The notes: generated by a model not told the origin, from the sequence alone. Counted from the stretch's first letter, positions 27,087-35,850 are shown. The stretch: DNA of 64,000 bases from an uncultured Dysosmobacter sp. (GCA_947625655.1 CANQPD010000002.1:306255-370254); one strand, 5' to 3'. Numbers and translations are program-made.

Positions 27087-27677
27087 TTACCAGATCTTCA
27101 GGCCGGAGAAGCCCATGAAAGCCAGGGCCATCAGACCAGCGGTGACCAACGCGATGGGGAAACCGTCCCAGCACTTGGGATAGTCGGCGAACACCAGGCG
27201 CTCCCGGATGCTGGCGAACAGCACGATGGCCAGCAGGAAGCCCAGGCCGCCGGTGATGCCGTAGACCACGGAGGAGATGAAGTTGTAGTTGTTCTGCACG
27301 TTCAGCAGCACCACGCCCAGCACGGCGCAGTTGGTGGTGATGAGGGGCAGATACACGCCCAGCGCGGTGTACAGGGAGGGCATGGACTTCTGCAGGAACA
27401 TCTCAATGAACTGCACCAGGGCGGCGATGACCAGAATGAACGCCACGGTCTGCATATACTCCAGGCCGAAGCGGGTCAGCACGAACCGATTGACCACATA
27501 GCACACGGCGGAGGCCAGGCCCATGACGAAGGTCACGGCGATGCCCATGCCCACGGCGGTGTCCACCTTTTTGGAGACGCCCAGGAAGGGGCAGCAGCCC
27601 AGGAACTGGGAGAAGATAAAGTTGTTCGCCAGAATGGCGCCCAGCGAGATTGCCAGGATTTCGTAGATCTGATCCAT
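27087..27677 (-). CDS. rnfA: Rnf complex subunit A
   Basis: 196 residues, six membrane helices. ANNFIFSQFLGCCPFLGVSKK and GLGFLLAIVLFASIRERL are typical of RnfA/NqrE; the conserved Cys pair in the helix (here GCCPFLG) fits the membrane [2Fe-2S] site shared with RnfE. Its ATG overlaps the last base of the rnfE stop codon (TAATG), indicating coupling. Confidence 0.95.
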   Translation of the reverse strand: MDQIYEILAISLGAILANNFIFSQFLGCCPFLGVSKKVDTAVGMGIAVTFVMGLASAVCYVVNRFVLTRFGLEYMQTVAFILVIAALVQFIEMFLQKSMPSLYTALGVYLPLITTNCAVLGVVLLNVQNNYNFISSVVYGITGGLGFLLAIVLFASIRERLVFADYPKCWDGFPIALVTAGLMALAFMGFSGLKIW

Positions 27678-28312
27678 TATTTGCTCTCCTCCTTGTTCTT
27701 AGATTTGGCCAGCGCCCACTGCATGGCAGCGATCAGCGCGGCCAGCACCAGGAAGCCGCCCACAGGCAGCTTCAGCACGCCGATGGGGAACTGGGAGGGC
27801 AGGATCTGGATACCCTTCTGCTCCACGCCCAGCAGGCCGCCGCCGAAGGTGCCGGCGCCCAGGAACTCGCGGATGATGCACATGACCAGCAGCACGGCGG
27901 TGTAGCCGATGCCCTGGAAGATACCGTCAAAGAAAGAGGCGGCGACGCCGTTCTTATAGGAGAAGGACTCCGCGCGGCCCAGGATGATGCAGTTCACCAC
28001 GATCAGGGGGATGAACACGCCCAGGGAAGAGGCCAGGGCGGGCACAAAGGCCTGGATCAGCAGATCCACGCAGGTGACGAAGCCGGCGATGACCACGATG
28101 AACATGGCAATGCGGATCTTATCGGGAACGATCTTGCGGATGGCGGAAATGATGACGTTGGACAGCGTCAGGATGATGGTGACAGCCACGCCCATGCCCA
28201 GACCGTTGAAGAACGAGGTGGTGATAGCCATGGTGGAGCACATGCCCAGCACCTGTACCAGCACCGGGTTTTGGGTCAGCAGACCCTCCATAAATTGCTT
28301 TTTCAAATTCAT
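27677..28312 (-). CDS. rnfE: Rnf complex subunit E
   Basis: 211 residues with six membrane helices (VLVQVLGMCSTMAITTSFFNGLGMG at the N-terminus, FIPLIVVNCIILGRAESFSYKNG in the centre). This is the NqrD/RnfE family, forming a pseudo-symmetric pair with RnfA. The conserved NC(I/A)ILGRAE(A/S)F motif is intact. Confidence 0.95.
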   Translation of the reverse strand: MNLKKQFMEGLLTQNPVLVQVLGMCSTMAITTSFFNGLGMGVAVTIILTLSNVIISAIRKIVPDKIRIAMFIVVIAGFVTCVDLLIQAFVPALASSLGVFIPLIVVNCIILGRAESFSYKNGVAASFFDGIFQGIGYTAVLLVMCIIREFLGAGTFGGGLLGVEQKGIQILPSQFPIGVLKLPVGGFLVLAALIAAMQWALAKSKNKEESK

Positions 28313-28329
28313 AAGGCGATCCCTCCTTC

Positions 28330-28956
28330 TCAGCCTATGACGCCGGCCACGGCCAGCGCGGCGTTGACGCCGGTGGTGACGCCCTTGGTGGAAACGGTGG
28401 CGCCGGAGATGGCGTCCACATTGCTTCCCACAGACAGCGTGCCGTCAGCGGCGCTCTTGCCCTCAAACTGGGTCAGCACGCCCACGCCGGTGGCGGTGGG
28501 CTCGTTGGCCATGACCTTGGAGCCGATGCCGGAGGTCTCGGAGTTGTCAACGATGGAGACGCCGGTGACGACGCCCTCGGCGTCCACGCCCACCATCATT
28601 TCAATATTGCCCTGAGAGCCGGAGGCCACAATCTTCAGCGCATATCCAATGGTGGCGCCGCCGGCCTGGGCCTCGTAGGCCTCCGTGATGCTGCCGCCGG
28701 CAGAGGACGCCGCGGCGGTCATCTCCTCGGTCAGCTCCAGGGTAATCGGATCACCCTCCATGTCCGGCATGACCTCCGTGATGGCCTTCGCGGTATTTGC
28801 CTGGTTGATGGCCGCAATCCTGTCCGCGGTGATGGCGTTGACGCCGCCCAGGGCAGCGGCAACGATCACGCAGGTGACAAACAGCGTCACGGTCAGCTTG
28901 ATGATGTACTTGGGGTCCATATCGATCTTTTCCTTGGTCTTCACTTCGTTGCTCAT
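28330..28956 (-). CDS. rnfG: Rnf complex subunit G (covalent FMN protein)
   Basis: 208 residues. One membrane helix at about 15-35, then an FMN-binding domain. The flavinylation motif is seen as DAISGATVSTKGV (about 175-187), where the Thr of S-G-A-T receives FMN through a phosphoester bond. It relays electrons on the extracellular face. The start overlaps the rnfD stop by 4 bp. Confidence 0.95.
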   Translation of the reverse strand: MSNEVKTKEKIDMDPKYIIKLTVTLFVTCVIVAAALGGVNAITADRIAAINQANTAKAITEVMPDMEGDPITLELTEEMTAAASSAGGSITEAYEAQAGGATIGYALKIVASGSQGNIEMMVGVDAEGVVTGVSIVDNSETSGIGSKVMANEPTATGVGVLTQFEGKSAADGTLSVGSNVDAISGATVSTKGVTTGVNAALAVAGVIG

Positions 28957-29972
28957 TTCGCAGCCGCCTCCTTCTTATCGGATTTCACGACGCCGAAGCG
29001 GACAGGCTTCGTATACTTGTCGATCAGCGCGACAAACAGGTTCATCACCATGATGGAATAGCACACGCCCTCGTTATAGGAGCCGAAGTAGCGGATCAGC
29101 ACGGTGAACAGGCCGCAGCCGACGCCGAAGATCAGCTGGCCCTTCTTGGTGACGGGGGAGGTGGCATAGTCGGTGGCCATGAAGAAGGCGCCCAGGAACA
29201 AGCCGCCGCCGAAGATGCTGTACAGCATCCACTCCAGGCCGCTGCCGGACAGGGGGAACAGGAAGGTCAGGACAGCCACGGTGGCGATGTAGGCCACGGG
29301 GGTCTGCCAGTTGATGACCTTGCGCCAGATCAGGTAAACGCCGCCGATGAGCAGCATCAGCGCGGACACCTCGCCCAGGGAGCCGGGGATATTGCCCACG
29401 AACATGTCGCTCACCGTATAGGTCTCCAGCAGCGCGTCGAAGCTGCCGCCCTTCATCATGGCCAGGGGCGTGGCGGCGGTGACGATATCCACGTTGGAGC
29501 CCAGGATGGCGGCCTTGTTGACGGCGGGATCCGCCCAGCTGGTCATGGTGCCGGCATAGCTGGCCAGCAGCACGGCGCGGCCCGCCAGAGCGGGGTTGAC
29601 GAAGTTCTTGCCGATGCCGCCGAAGAGCTGCTTGACCAGAACGATGGCGAAGAAGTCGCCAATGAGGATCATCCAATAGGGCATCTGCACGGGGCAGACG
29701 AAAGCCAGCAGCATGCCGGTGACCACAGCGCTGAGGTCGCTCACGGCCTGGGGCTTCTTCATCAGCTTGCGGTACAGCCACTCAAAGAACACGCAGCCCA
29801 CCACGGAGACCGCGGTCAGGGTCAGCGCCCGGAAGCCGAAGCTGATGCAGGCGAAAGCCAGCGCGGGCAGCATGGCGATGATCACGTCCAGCATAATGGA
29901 GCGGGTGGTCTCGCTGCTGCGGATATGCGGATTGGAAGTGGCAATGAGCTTTAAATTCTTGTAATCCGTCAT
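28953..29972 (-). CDS. rnfD: Rnf complex subunit D
   Basis: 339 residues, NqrB/RnfD family, about nine membrane helices. SNPHIRSSETTRSIMLDVIIAMLPAL is the N-terminal hallmark, and the covalent-FMN region reads VDIVTAATPLAMMKGGSF (T in the ATPL context, about 165). The frame runs open into rnfC upstream, but the ATG at 29972, overlapping the rnfC stop (ATGA), begins MTDYKNLKLIATSNPH as expected. Confidence 0.95.
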   Translation of the reverse strand: MTDYKNLKLIATSNPHIRSSETTRSIMLDVIIAMLPALAFACISFGFRALTLTAVSVVGCVFFEWLYRKLMKKPQAVSDLSAVVTGMLLAFVCPVQMPYWMILIGDFFAIVLVKQLFGGIGKNFVNPALAGRAVLLASYAGTMTSWADPAVNKAAILGSNVDIVTAATPLAMMKGGSFDALLETYTVSDMFVGNIPGSLGEVSALMLLIGGVYLIWRKVINWQTPVAYIATVAVLTFLFPLSGSGLEWMLYSIFGGGLFLGAFFMATDYATSPVTKKGQLIFGVGCGLFTVLIRYFGSYNEGVCYSIMVMNLFVALIDKYTKPVRFGVVKSDKKEAAAK

Positions 29973-31342
29973 TTGTTCACGGCCTCCTTCTTCTCTTCCG
30001 CAGCCTTCTTGGCCTGGGCCGCGGCTCTTTCGGCAGCCGCCTTGTCCTTTACCAGCTGCTTGCCGTATTTGAACATATGGGTCAGATGCATGCGGGCCGG
30101 GCAGACATAGGCGCAGGCGCCGCACTCCATGCAGTCCATGACATGGGCGTCGTTCAGCTCATCCACCATGCCCTTGGAGGCATACTGATACATGAACAGG
30201 GGCTCCAGATGCACCGGGCAGACGGAAACGCACTTGCCGCAGCGGATGCACTGGGGGTGCTCCACCGTCTTCTCCTCATCCTCGCAGAAGGCCAGCATGG
30301 CGCCGGTGCCCTTGCCCACGGGAATGTCGGCGGTATACTGGGCCATGCCCATCATGGGGCCGCCGGCGATGATCTTGTATGTACCGTCCTTCAATCCGCC
30401 GCAGGCATCGAACAGCAGGGAGACAGGGGTGCCGATGGGGCACTCCAGATTCTTGGGCTCCACAACGCCGGACCCGGAGACGGTGACCACCTTGTTCACC
30501 ACGGGCATGCCCTGGGTGATGGCGCGGTAAATGGCGCAGGTGGTATTGATGTTGAACACGGCGCAGCCGATGTCGCTGGGCAGGCCGCCGGGAGGCACCT
30601 GCTTGCCGGTGATGGCCTGGCACAGCTGCTTCTCACCGCCCTGGGGGTAACGGCAGTGCAGGGGCTCCACCACCACGGGGGCCTGCTGGGCGGCGATGAC
30701 CTTGTTCATGGCGTCGATGCCGTTCTGCTTGTTGTCCTCCACGCCGATGACGACCTTGTCCACGCCGAACATCTTGGCCAGATACTTGCAGCCGCCGATG
30801 ATCTCCTCCGGCCGCTCCAGCATGGTGCGGTGGTCTCCGGTGATGTAGGGCTCGCACTCCGCGCCGTTGATGATGACGGTATCCACCTTGCCGATGCCGC
30901 CGGAGATCTTGACGTGGGTGGGGAACGTGGCGCCGCCCATGCCGACGATGCCGGCGTTCTTGACGGCCTCGATCATCTCCTCGACAGTCAGGGCGTCGGG
31001 GTCCGCGGGGGCCTTGACCTCTTCGGACAGCTCATTTTGGAAATCGTTCTCGATGACCACGGACGTCATGTTGCCGCCCATGGAATAGGGCCGGGGCTCC
31101 ACTGCCTTGACCGTGCCGGAAACGCTGGCGTGGATGGGTGCGCCCAAGCCGTGAAACTCGCCGATCTTCTGGCCCACCTTCACGTGGTCCCCGGCCTTCA
31201 CCAGGGGTGTGCAGGGCGCGCCAAAGTGCATCGACATGGGAATGACCACCTCTGCCGGGGGTGCCAGCTGTTCGATGGCCTTTTCATTGGTTGCGGCTTT
31301 CATATCATTGGGATGAACGCCGCCAAAGAAAGCTTGTGCCAT
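29969..31342 (-). CDS. rnfC: Rnf complex subunit C (NADH-binding)
   Basis: 457 residues. First gene of the operon. N-terminal GGVHPNDMK.AT and a lipoyl/SLBB-like barrel, an NADH/FMN domain (GMGGATFPTHVK, INGAECEPYITGDHRTML) near 135-175, and two [4Fe-4S] motifs near the C-terminus (CIRCGKCVSVCP and CMECGACAYVCP), then a Lys/Ala-rich tail. It passes electrons to NAD+. The ATG at 31342 follows GAGGTGAAG; the upstream frame has no support. A structured leader and promoter precede it. Confidence 0.96.
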   Translation of the reverse strand: MAQAFFGGVHPNDMKAATNEKAIEQLAPPAEVVIPMSMHFGAPCTPLVKAGDHVKVGQKIGEFHGLGAPIHASVSGTVKAVEPRPYSMGGNMTSVVIENDFQNELSEEVKAPADPDALTVEEMIEAVKNAGIVGMGGATFPTHVKISGGIGKVDTVIINGAECEPYITGDHRTMLERPEEIIGGCKYLAKMFGVDKVVIGVEDNKQNGIDAMNKVIAAQQAPVVVEPLHCRYPQGGEKQLCQAITGKQVPPGGLPSDIGCAVFNINTTCAIYRAITQGMPVVNKVVTVSGSGVVEPKNLECPIGTPVSLLFDACGGLKDGTYKIIAGGPMMGMAQYTADIPVGKGTGAMLAFCEDEEKTVEHPQCIRCGKCVSVCPVHLEPLFMYQYASKGMVDELNDAHVMDCMECGACAYVCPARMHLTHMFKYGKQLVKDKAAAERAAAQAKKAAEEKKEAVNK

Positions 31343-31364
31343 TGTCTTCACCTCATTTTTACTC

Positions 31365-31435
31365 CTGATAGCGTCCAGAGCGCGGGCAGATCCCCGCCTG
31401 CCGGCGGCGGGACATACACACTCTGGCGGTACTAC
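31365..31435 (-). promoter_or_regulatory. Structured leader of the rnf operon
   Basis: On the minus strand CCAGAG (31425 region) pairs with CTCTGG (31373 region) and encloses CCCGCC/GGCGGG, giving a compact stem-loop of about 55 nt between the promoter and the rnfC ribosome site. No known riboswitch pattern is recognised. Confidence 0.45.
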
Positions 31436-31450
31436 CACATACTGCGCTTC

Positions 31451-31479
31451 ATTCTACACCTAAATTTAAAAAATGTCCA
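31451..31479 (-). promoter_or_regulatory. Promoter of the rnf operon
   Basis: Minus strand: TGGACA (31479-31474), 17-nt spacer, TAGAAT (31456-31451), about 105 nt upstream of rnfC. Confidence 0.7.
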
Positions 31480-31590
31480 GACTGTGAACGACCTTTTTTG
31501 TAGAAATAATGCCTTTTTTTCACGCTTCTTTGGCAGTTTCGGATATTCTTTCCTCTTTTGCGGAAATTTGTTCCGCCATCACCGCCTCCC

Positions 31591-31619
31591 TTGTCAATTC
31601 CGCCGAAATATGATAGAGT
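31591..31619 (+). promoter_or_regulatory. Promoter of the DUF975 gene
   Basis: TTGTCA (31591-31596), 17-nt spacer, TAGAGT (31614-31619), 55 nt before the start codon. Confidence 0.55.
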
Positions 31620-31673
31620 AATGATCATACTTTTGCTCAAATACCGGCCGGCGGGCCGTATGGAGGTTCTCTT

Positions 31674-32504
31674 ATGATGGCGGAACTGATCGACAGAAAA
31701 CAGCTGAAGGCCGATGCCAGGGCCCTGCTGGCGGACGCCCAGGTATCCCCCAAGGGCATGGTGGCCCTGTATCTGGGGCTGAATCTTGCGCTGAACCTGC
31801 TGGCCTCTTTCAGCGGCGGAGACGGGCTGCTGGCCACCTTTGTCAATATCCTGACTTCCCTGCTGAGCATGGTGCTGGGCGCCGGCTTTGTGCTGTACTG
31901 CATGGCCGTCCGCCGGGGCGAGCGGGCGGAGTACCTGACGCTGTTCGACGGCTTCTCCTTTGTGGGAAAGATCGTCCTTTTGAACATCGTAATGTACCTG
32001 TTCACCTTCCTGTGGTCCATGCTCTTCGTGATCCCGGGGATCGTCGCCGCCTACCGCTACCGCTTCGCCCTGTACAACCTCTATGAAAACCCCGGTATCG
32101 GCGTTATGGAGGCCCTGGATATGAGCAAGCGCCAGACCCTGGGCTACAAGAGCCAGCTGTTCGTCCTGGACCTGAGCTATATCGGCTGGAGCCTGCTGGG
32201 CTCCGTTCCCGCCATGGTCTACGCCGGGGCCGTATACTGGGACACGTTCCAGACCGTCCTCGCCTATGCCGGCGGCACCCCGCTCCTGACGGAGACCACC
32301 GTGTACCTGGGCCTGCCGGACTGGGCCTGGACGCTGGTCATCGGCCTGTGGTCCCTGGCGGCGGCCCTGTTCTACCTGGCCCATTACCAGTGCGTGGAGC
32401 TTGGCTACTTCGAGACCGCCAAGCGCACCTCCGGCGTGGGCGAGGGCGCCGCGCCCCGGCAGGATAGCGCCTGGGGCGGCCCCGACGGCCTGGGCGGCTT
32501 CTGA
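31674..32504 (+). CDS. DUF975 family membrane protein
   Basis: 276 residues with five or six membrane helices. The IDRKQLKADARALL start, FVIPGIVAAYRYRFALYNLYENPGI (about 120-145) and ALDMSKRQTLGYKSQLFVLDLSYIGW (about 148-175) are the hallmarks of DUF975. Function is unknown; related proteins sit in the cytoplasmic membrane of many Firmicutes. The tail is short, Gly/Asp rich and soluble. The ATG at 31674 has GGAGG at 11 nt; the ATG at 31677 is an alternative. It stands alone between the rnf promoter region and a terminator. Confidence 0.82.
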   Translation: MMAELIDRKQLKADARALLADAQVSPKGMVALYLGLNLALNLLASFSGGDGLLATFVNILTSLLSMVLGAGFVLYCMAVRRGERAEYLTLFDGFSFVGKIVLLNIVMYLFTFLWSMLFVIPGIVAAYRYRFALYNLYENPGIGVMEALDMSKRQTLGYKSQLFVLDLSYIGWSLLGSVPAMVYAGAVYWDTFQTVLAYAGGTPLLTETTVYLGLPDWAWTLVIGLWSLAAALFYLAHYQCVELGYFETAKRTSGVGEGAAPRQDSAWGGPDGLGGF

Positions 32505-32520
32505 CCTCTATAAAGCGTAC

Positions 32521-32561
32521 GGCTCCCCCGCGGCGATCAGAACCACGGGGGAGCCGTTTTT
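32521..32561. terminator. Bidirectional terminator
   Basis: GGCTCCCCCG (32521-32530) pairs with CGGGGGAGCC (32546-32555), followed by GTTTTT on the plus strand. It separates the convergent DUF975 gene and ECF S-component gene. Confidence 0.8.
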
Positions 32562-32569
32562 CTTTCGAT

Positions 32570-33097
32570 TCACAGAGCGGGAAATTCTTTGCGCACATAG
32601 CTGCTTTTCCGCAGAGCCAGCGCCAGCAGGGTGGAGGCCGCGATGCCGAAGGCCGCCTGCACCAGGTTGCTGGGGATGCCCGCCGCGCTGCCCGCCAGGC
32701 TGCCTGCCAGGAAGCCGTCAAACAGCCAATAGCCCACCACCATGGGGATCTCCGCCGCGACGGCGCACACCGGCACGCCCCAGCCCTTTTTGCCGAGTGC
32801 CCGGTACAGAACCGCCGCCACCACGCCCATGACGGCCTTGATGACCAGCGTGGCCGGGACATACATCGGATAGCCGGACAGCAGGTCCGCCAGCGCGGGG
32901 CCCACGCCGCCGGCGACGGCGCCCCACACAGGCCCCAGCAGATAGGCCCCCAGGATCACCACCGTGTCGCCCAGATTCATGTAGCCGCCGGTGGGGGAGG
33001 GCACCTGCAGCACCATCGTGGCCACGCAGCCCAGCGCCGCGAACAGGCCTGTCATCACCAAAAGCCTGATCCGGCTCGCATTTGTCGTCCTTTCCAT
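32570..33097 (-). CDS. ECF transporter S component, probable vitamin B6 (PdxU-like)
   Basis: 175 residues, six membrane helices. RIRLLVMTGLFAALGCVATMVLQVPSPTGGYMNLGDTVVILGAYLLGP followed by GGVGPALADLLSGYPMYVPATLVIKAVMG is a classic S-component layout of the riboflavin/pyridoxine-like group. The protein alone captures a vitamin and needs the shared ECF module. Its divergent neighbour at 33210 is a MocR/PdxR regulator, and such pairs in Firmicutes are linked to vitamin B6 uptake; the substrate is therefore inferred from context. The ATG at 33097 follows GGAAGGAG by nine bases; the 14-codon extension upstream is unsupported. Confidence 0.8.
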   Translation of the reverse strand: MERTTNASRIRLLVMTGLFAALGCVATMVLQVPSPTGGYMNLGDTVVILGAYLLGPVWGAVAGGVGPALADLLSGYPMYVPATLVIKAVMGVVAAVLYRALGKKGWGVPVCAVAAEIPMVVGYWLFDGFLAGSLAGSAAGIPSNLVQAAFGIAASTLLALALRKSSYVRKEFPAL

Positions 33098-33209
33098 GTC
33101 TGTTATCTCCTTCCGTGTGTCTCTTGGTGTTGCCATCATAGCCCATTTGTGATATGATTCAAATATCCAAAATCAAACTTTTTTATAAGGTCAGATTGGA
33201 GGTGCCCAT

Positions 33210-34613
33210 ATGCTGACCTATTCCATGGAGAACCGGGGCGGCCTGCCCCTGTATGAATACCTGTACCGCTGCATCCGGGCGGACATCCTGGGCGGCACGC
33301 TGTCCACAGACGAGCGGCTGCCCTCCAAGCGGGCGCTGGCGGAGCACCTGCGCCTGTCCGTCATCACGGTGGAGAGCGCCTATCAGCAGCTGGAGGCGGA
33401 GGGCTATGTCTACACCCGGCCCAAACGGGGCTTTTTCGTGGCCCCGGTGGAGCAGACTCCCAGGCCCGCCGCCCCCGCGCCCATCCCGGCGGAGCCCCCC
33501 GCCAGGGCCTGGAAGCTGGACCTGGGCCGCAACCAGGTGGACGGCTCCCGCTTTCCGGTGTCCACCTGGGCCCGGCTGACCCGGCAGGTGCTGTCCGAGG
33601 GCGGCGCGGCCATCCTCTCCCCCACGCCCCACCAGGGCCTGTACGCCCTGCGGCAGGCCATTGCCGACGACCTGCGGGACTTCAAGGGCATGGCGGTGTC
33701 ACCGGAGCAGATCGTCGTGGGCGCCGGCGCGGAGTACCTGTACATGCTGCTGGCCCAGCTGCTGGGCGGCGGCCCGTCAGGCCGGGAGACGGTCTTCGCC
33801 GTGGAGGACCCCGGCTACCCCAAGATCCGGCAGGTCTACTCCAAGTGCGGCGCCGCCTGCGTGCCGGTGCCCATCGACCGCCAAGGCATGAATCTCCGGG
33901 CCCTGGAATCCTCCGGCGCCAATGTGGTCCACATCTCCCCCACTCATCACTATCCCACCGGCATCGTCACCCCCATTGGCCGGCGGCAGGCCCTGCTGCG
34001 GTGGGCGGAAAAGTCCGGCGGCGTCATCATTGAGGGCGACTACGACAGCGAGTTCCGCTTCACCGGACGGCCCATCCCCACCCTGCAAAGCATCGACACC
34101 CGGGGCCAGGTGGTCTACATGAATACCTTCTCCCAGACCATCTCCCCCTCCATGCGCATGGGCTTTATGGTCCTGCCGCCCCGGCTGCTGGAGCGGTACC
34201 GGCGGGAGCTGGACTTTTACGCCTGCACCGTGCCGGTGCTGGAGCAGCATGTTCTGGCCCGGTTCCTGTCCGGGGGATACTACGAGCAGCACCTCTCCCG
34301 GATGCGGAAGGAGTACCGCGCCCGCCGGTCGGCAGTGATCGAGGCCTTCCGCGCCAGCTCCTTTGCAAACCGGGTCACCTTCTCGGAACAGGGCGCGGGC
34401 CTTCACTTCCTGCTGCGGCTGGACACCAGGCGGTCAGACGAATCGCTTCTTCGGCGGGCGGAGTCGCTGGGGGTCCGGCTGGGTTTCCTGTCGGAGTATG
34501 AAGCGGTCCCCAGCCCCGCCCATGCCCACACGCTGGTGGTGAACTACGCCGGCCTGGACCCCTCCCATCTGGACGGGGCCATGGCGCTTTTGGCCCAGGT
34601 CTTTGCCGAGTGA
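33210..34613 (+). CDS. MocR/PdxR-type regulator (GntR HTH plus aminotransferase domain)
   Basis: 467 residues. An N-terminal GntR winged helix (about 10-75, LPLYEYLYRCIRADILGG...LSVITVESAYQQLEAEGYVY) is joined by a Pro/Ala linker to a fold-type I aminotransferase domain (about 110-465). PdxR members sense pyridoxal phosphate. The usual PLP-lysine motif TFSK is here TFSQ (Q309, codon CAG at 34134-34136), so an internal aldimine cannot form in the standard way. Other PLP-site residues (PTHHYPTG, EGDYDSEFR) are kept. It is divergent from a vitamin-transporter gene across a 112-bp AT-rich gap that should hold its operator. The ATG at 33210 follows TTGGAGG. Confidence 0.88.
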   Translation: MLTYSMENRGGLPLYEYLYRCIRADILGGTLSTDERLPSKRALAEHLRLSVITVESAYQQLEAEGYVYTRPKRGFFVAPVEQTPRPAAPAPIPAEPPARAWKLDLGRNQVDGSRFPVSTWARLTRQVLSEGGAAILSPTPHQGLYALRQAIADDLRDFKGMAVSPEQIVVGAGAEYLYMLLAQLLGGGPSGRETVFAVEDPGYPKIRQVYSKCGAACVPVPIDRQGMNLRALESSGANVVHISPTHHYPTGIVTPIGRRQALLRWAEKSGGVIIEGDYDSEFRFTGRPIPTLQSIDTRGQVVYMNTFSQTISPSMRMGFMVLPPRLLERYRRELDFYACTVPVLEQHVLARFLSGGYYEQHLSRMRKEYRARRSAVIEAFRASSFANRVTFSEQGAGLHFLLRLDTRRSDESLLRRAESLGVRLGFLSEYEAVPSPAHAHTLVVNYAGLDPSHLDGAMALLAQVFAE

Positions 34614-34639
34614 ACAAAAAACAGGGGGCGACAAGCCGA

Positions 34640-34673
34640 ACAGAGGTCCCGCCCGTGGCGGGACCTCTGTTTT
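34640..34673. terminator. Terminator between the PdxR-like gene and trxA
   Basis: ACAGAGGTCCCGCC (34640-34653) pairs with GGCGGGACCTCTGT (34657-34670), then TTT on the plus strand; A-rich bases on the other side allow use from both directions. Confidence 0.8.
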
Positions 34674-34683
34674 CTGCTGCCGT

Positions 34684-35001
34684 TTAAAGGTTCTTATCCA
34701 AAATTTCCGTAAAGGCCTCGGCGGGCATCACGCCGACTTTCCGGTCAAACTCCCGGCCGTTTTTCAAAAACACCACCGTGGGGATGCTCATAACGCCGAA
34801 GCGCCGGGCCAGCTCCGGCTCCTCGTCCACGTTCACCTTGCCCACCAGGGCCTTGCCCGCGTATTCCTCTGCGATGGTCTCCACCACCGGAGAGAGCATT
34901 TTGCAGGGGCCGCACCAGCTGGCCCAGAAGTCCACCATTGCCAGGGAAGCCCCGTCCACGGCAGCGTCGAATTCCGCGGTTTTCAGATGTTTGATCGCCA
35001 T
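34684..35001 (-). CDS. trxA: Thioredoxin
   Basis: 105 residues, a single thioredoxin fold with the WCGPC active site at about residues 30-34 (FWASWCGPCKML) and the cis-proline in SIPTVVF. It is a cytoplasmic dithiol reductant. It is the last gene of an arsR-trxB-trxA operon, 27 bp after the reductase gene, so its cognate electron donor is next to it. Confidence 0.96.
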   Translation of the reverse strand: MAIKHLKTAEFDAAVDGASLAMVDFWASWCGPCKMLSPVVETIAEEYAGKALVGKVNVDEEPELARRFGVMSIPTVVFLKNGREFDRKVGVMPAEAFTEILDKNL

Positions 35002-35028
35002 ATCGTTTTTTCTCCTTTTATTTATTGT

Positions 35029-35850
35029 TTATTTGGTTTTTCTCATCAGCCGCGCCGCGTATCCCGCGGCGCTCTGGCCCGCCACCAGCCCGTCGCCGGC
35101 GGCCTTGGAGACCTGCAGCGGCCCGCCGGTGCAGTCTCCCGCCGCGAACACTCCCGGCAGGTTGGTGGCCATCCGTCCGTCCACAGCCACATAGCCGTCT
35201 TCCACCGCCAGCCCGGGAAACAGATCCGCGGGGGCCATGGTGGGCCGCAGCAGGAACACGCCGTCCACCGGCACCGTCTCGCCGTCGCAGGTGACAGCCG
35301 TCACCTTGTCCGTCCCAGCTATGGCGCAGTCCCTGGGCCGGTCGAAATAGGTGACGGAACAGCCGATGCCCGACAGGAATTCCGCCTCCCGCCTGGCCGT
35401 GTCACTGTATCCCAGCACCGCCACGCTCCTGCCCCGGTACAGCATCCCGTCGCAGGTGGCGCAGTAGCTGACGCCCCGTCCCAGGAATTCCGCCTCGCCG
35501 GGAAATTTTTTGCCCCGGGCCACCCCCGCCGCCAGCACGATGGCTCTGGCATTTTCCATATCGCTGCCGACGCTCACGTACCAGGTGTCCCCCATGCGGA
35601 CCGCGTTCAGCGCCTTTCCCTCCCGGAACTCCGCGCCGGCTCCCTCCGCGTGGCGGCGCATGGCCGTCAGCAGCTGCCGGCCGGACAGGCCAGGCAGGCC
35701 CAGGTAGTTATCCACCTTTTCCGCCCGCCACAGGGGATTTTCCTCCAAGGGGTTGGAGACCACCAGAACGCTCCGCCCCCTGGCCCGGACATTCAGCGCC
35801 GCCGACAGGCCCGCCGGGCCGCCGCCGATGACCAGCACTTCATAGGACAT
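35029..35850 (-). CDS. Thioredoxin reductase-like flavoprotein, short and without NADPH motifs
   Basis: 273 residues against 300-320 for ordinary TrxB. FAD site GGGPAGLSAALN at the N-terminus and GVFAAGDCTGGP near 235, plus the redox pair CATC (SYCATCDG, about 128-131). In place of the NADPH GxGxxA motif it has LGYSDTA, and the HRRxxxR segment that binds the 2'-phosphate is missing (YFDRPRDCA). This is the pattern of pyridine-nucleotide-independent, ferredoxin-linked reductases (FFTR group) or of other divergent family members. It presumably reduces the adjacent thioredoxin. The start overlaps the arsR 3' end by 11 bp. Confidence 0.8.
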   Translation of the reverse strand: MSYEVLVIGGGPAGLSAALNVRARGRSVLVVSNPLEENPLWRAEKVDNYLGLPGLSGRQLLTAMRRHAEGAGAEFREGKALNAVRMGDTWYVSVGSDMENARAIVLAAGVARGKKFPGEAEFLGRGVSYCATCDGMLYRGRSVAVLGYSDTARREAEFLSGIGCSVTYFDRPRDCAIAGTDKVTAVTCDGETVPVDGVFLLRPTMAPADLFPGLAVEDGYVAVDGRMATNLPGVFAAGDCTGGPLQVSKAAGDGLVAGQSAAGYAARLMRKTK

